From Oscillospiraceae bacterium (lineage in GTDB: Bacteria; Bacillota; Clostridia; Oscillospirales; Oscillospiraceae), in contig JAFZOI010000016.1 in NCBI GenBank assembly GCA_017550645.1, positions 124,001-188,000 of the forward strand: 64,000 nucleotides of DNA. Direction: 5' to 3'. The notes below the pieces were generated by a model. That model was not told the origin of the DNA, searched no databases, and saw only the letters and a program-made list of their open reading frames with translations. Positions 63,893 through 64,000 of the stretch are shown piece after piece. The position numbers and the translations under genes were made by a program. Every line of letters starts with the position of its first letter. The first letter of the stretch is position 1.

Positions 63893-64000
63893 GTGATACG
63901 AACGGTCATATGGGTCTTTCTGGCGGCGCTGCTGCTGCTCGTGCTGTCCCCCGTCTTCTTCGTGCTGTGGCTTTTCAGGGACAGGAGCGAGGACGCGGGC
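63893..64000 (+). CDS. membrane-anchored protein, 5' end only
   Basis: 36 codons to the window edge: a GTG start after AGGTGAG, one hydrophobic segment (VIWVFLAALLLLVLSPVFFVLWLF), then RDRSEDAG. The start resembles the N-terminal anchor of clostridial 1-acylglycerol-3-phosphate acyltransferases, but too little is visible to decide. Confidence 0.55.
   Translation, partial: MIRTVIWVFLAALLLLVLSPVFFVLWLFRDRSEDAG

Overview
The window is GC-rich bacterial chromosome, almost fully coding, with short leaders and strong sigma-70 promoters. The gene content points to an anaerobic member of the Bacillota, class Clostridia, probably an Oscillospirales-type gut commensal. Pointers are a division-cell-wall cluster, a RicT/YaaT (PSP1) protein, class III ribonucleotide reductase, many ferredoxin-type proteins, a split clostridial/archaeal-type glutamate synthase, type III glutamine synthetase, DUF1836 and BioY. 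I saw no rRNA, tRNA, CRISPR array, insertion sequence or prophage. The species assignment is inference.

Layout. 1-2.4 kb (minus): the start of the dcw cluster (mraZ, rsmH, ftsL-like, 5' end of a class B PBP) behind a promoter with three 10-bp-spaced MraZ boxes; 2247-2552 holds this promoter and the divergent one for the next gene. 2.5-11.2 kb: a glycyl-radical-enzyme activase, DNA polymerase III delta', RicT with a long basic tail, a zinc-ribbon/Big2 membrane protein, a lipoprotein, a flavin reductase-rubredoxin fusion, pyrF, a small membrane protein, a UroD-family methyltransferase and an orphan transhydroxylase-type ferredoxin subunit. 11.3-29.4 kb (minus): thirteen tightly packed genes, in transcription order glnA(III), amt-PII, asnB, glmS, purC, purA, nadE, purB, guaA, pyrG, purF, dapF, dapL. 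Nearly all assimilate or transfer nitrogen. 29.7-36.6 kb (plus): split glutamate synthase (glutaminase, FMN/Fe-S, ferredoxin, FAD and GXGXG subunits), a second glutamine synthetase and an ANTAR-domain RNA-binding antiterminator. 36.6-42.3 kb: LCP protein, second NadE, ABC exporter, Na+/glutamate symporter. 42.3-46.6 kb: nrdG, nrdD fused to a redoxin domain, and trxB, behind NrdR-like boxes. 46.7-48.2 kb: an ECF sigma/anti-sigma pair of visibly lower GC. 48.4-57.8 kb: MATE, Mrp, diaminopimelate dehydrogenase, a DUF4353-like lipoprotein, an SDR protein with a C-terminal zinc-ribbon-like region, an EFR1 ferredoxin, SLC13-type permease, BioY. 57.8-63 kb (plus): Na+/solute symporter, phenylacetate-CoA ligase, ACT protein and TrpB2. 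The end holds DUF1836, a very short promoter/palindrome/terminator unit and the start of a membrane protein.

Two regulatory systems stand out. First, the 382-bp gap 29367-29748 between the divergent nitrogen operons carries two near-consensus promoters, a 30-bp inverted repeat, and in each leader a hairpin with an ANTAR-type hexaloop (A at loop position 1, G at 4) whose bases are also the 5' arm of an intrinsic terminator. The ANTAR protein is encoded at the end of one of these operons and lacks the phospho-acceptor aspartate. This suggests phosphorylation-independent control by nitrogen status of about 20 genes, reaching purine, pyrimidine, NAD, amino-sugar and lysine/DAP synthesis. NitR-type antitermination of glnA/glt genes is known from clostridia; the reach over an 18-kb operon is what looks new.

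Second, the 348-bp gap 57769-58116 upstream of the symporter encodes a 19-residue leader peptide with seven consecutive aromatic codons (Tyr-Trp-Phe-Trp-Phe-Tyr-Phe). It is followed by a hairpin over its stop codon, a 10-bp antiterminator option and a strong terminator. This is a trp/phe-style ribosome-mediated attenuator in front of an aromatic-compound locus, unexpected in a group that mostly uses T-boxes or TRAP for such control.
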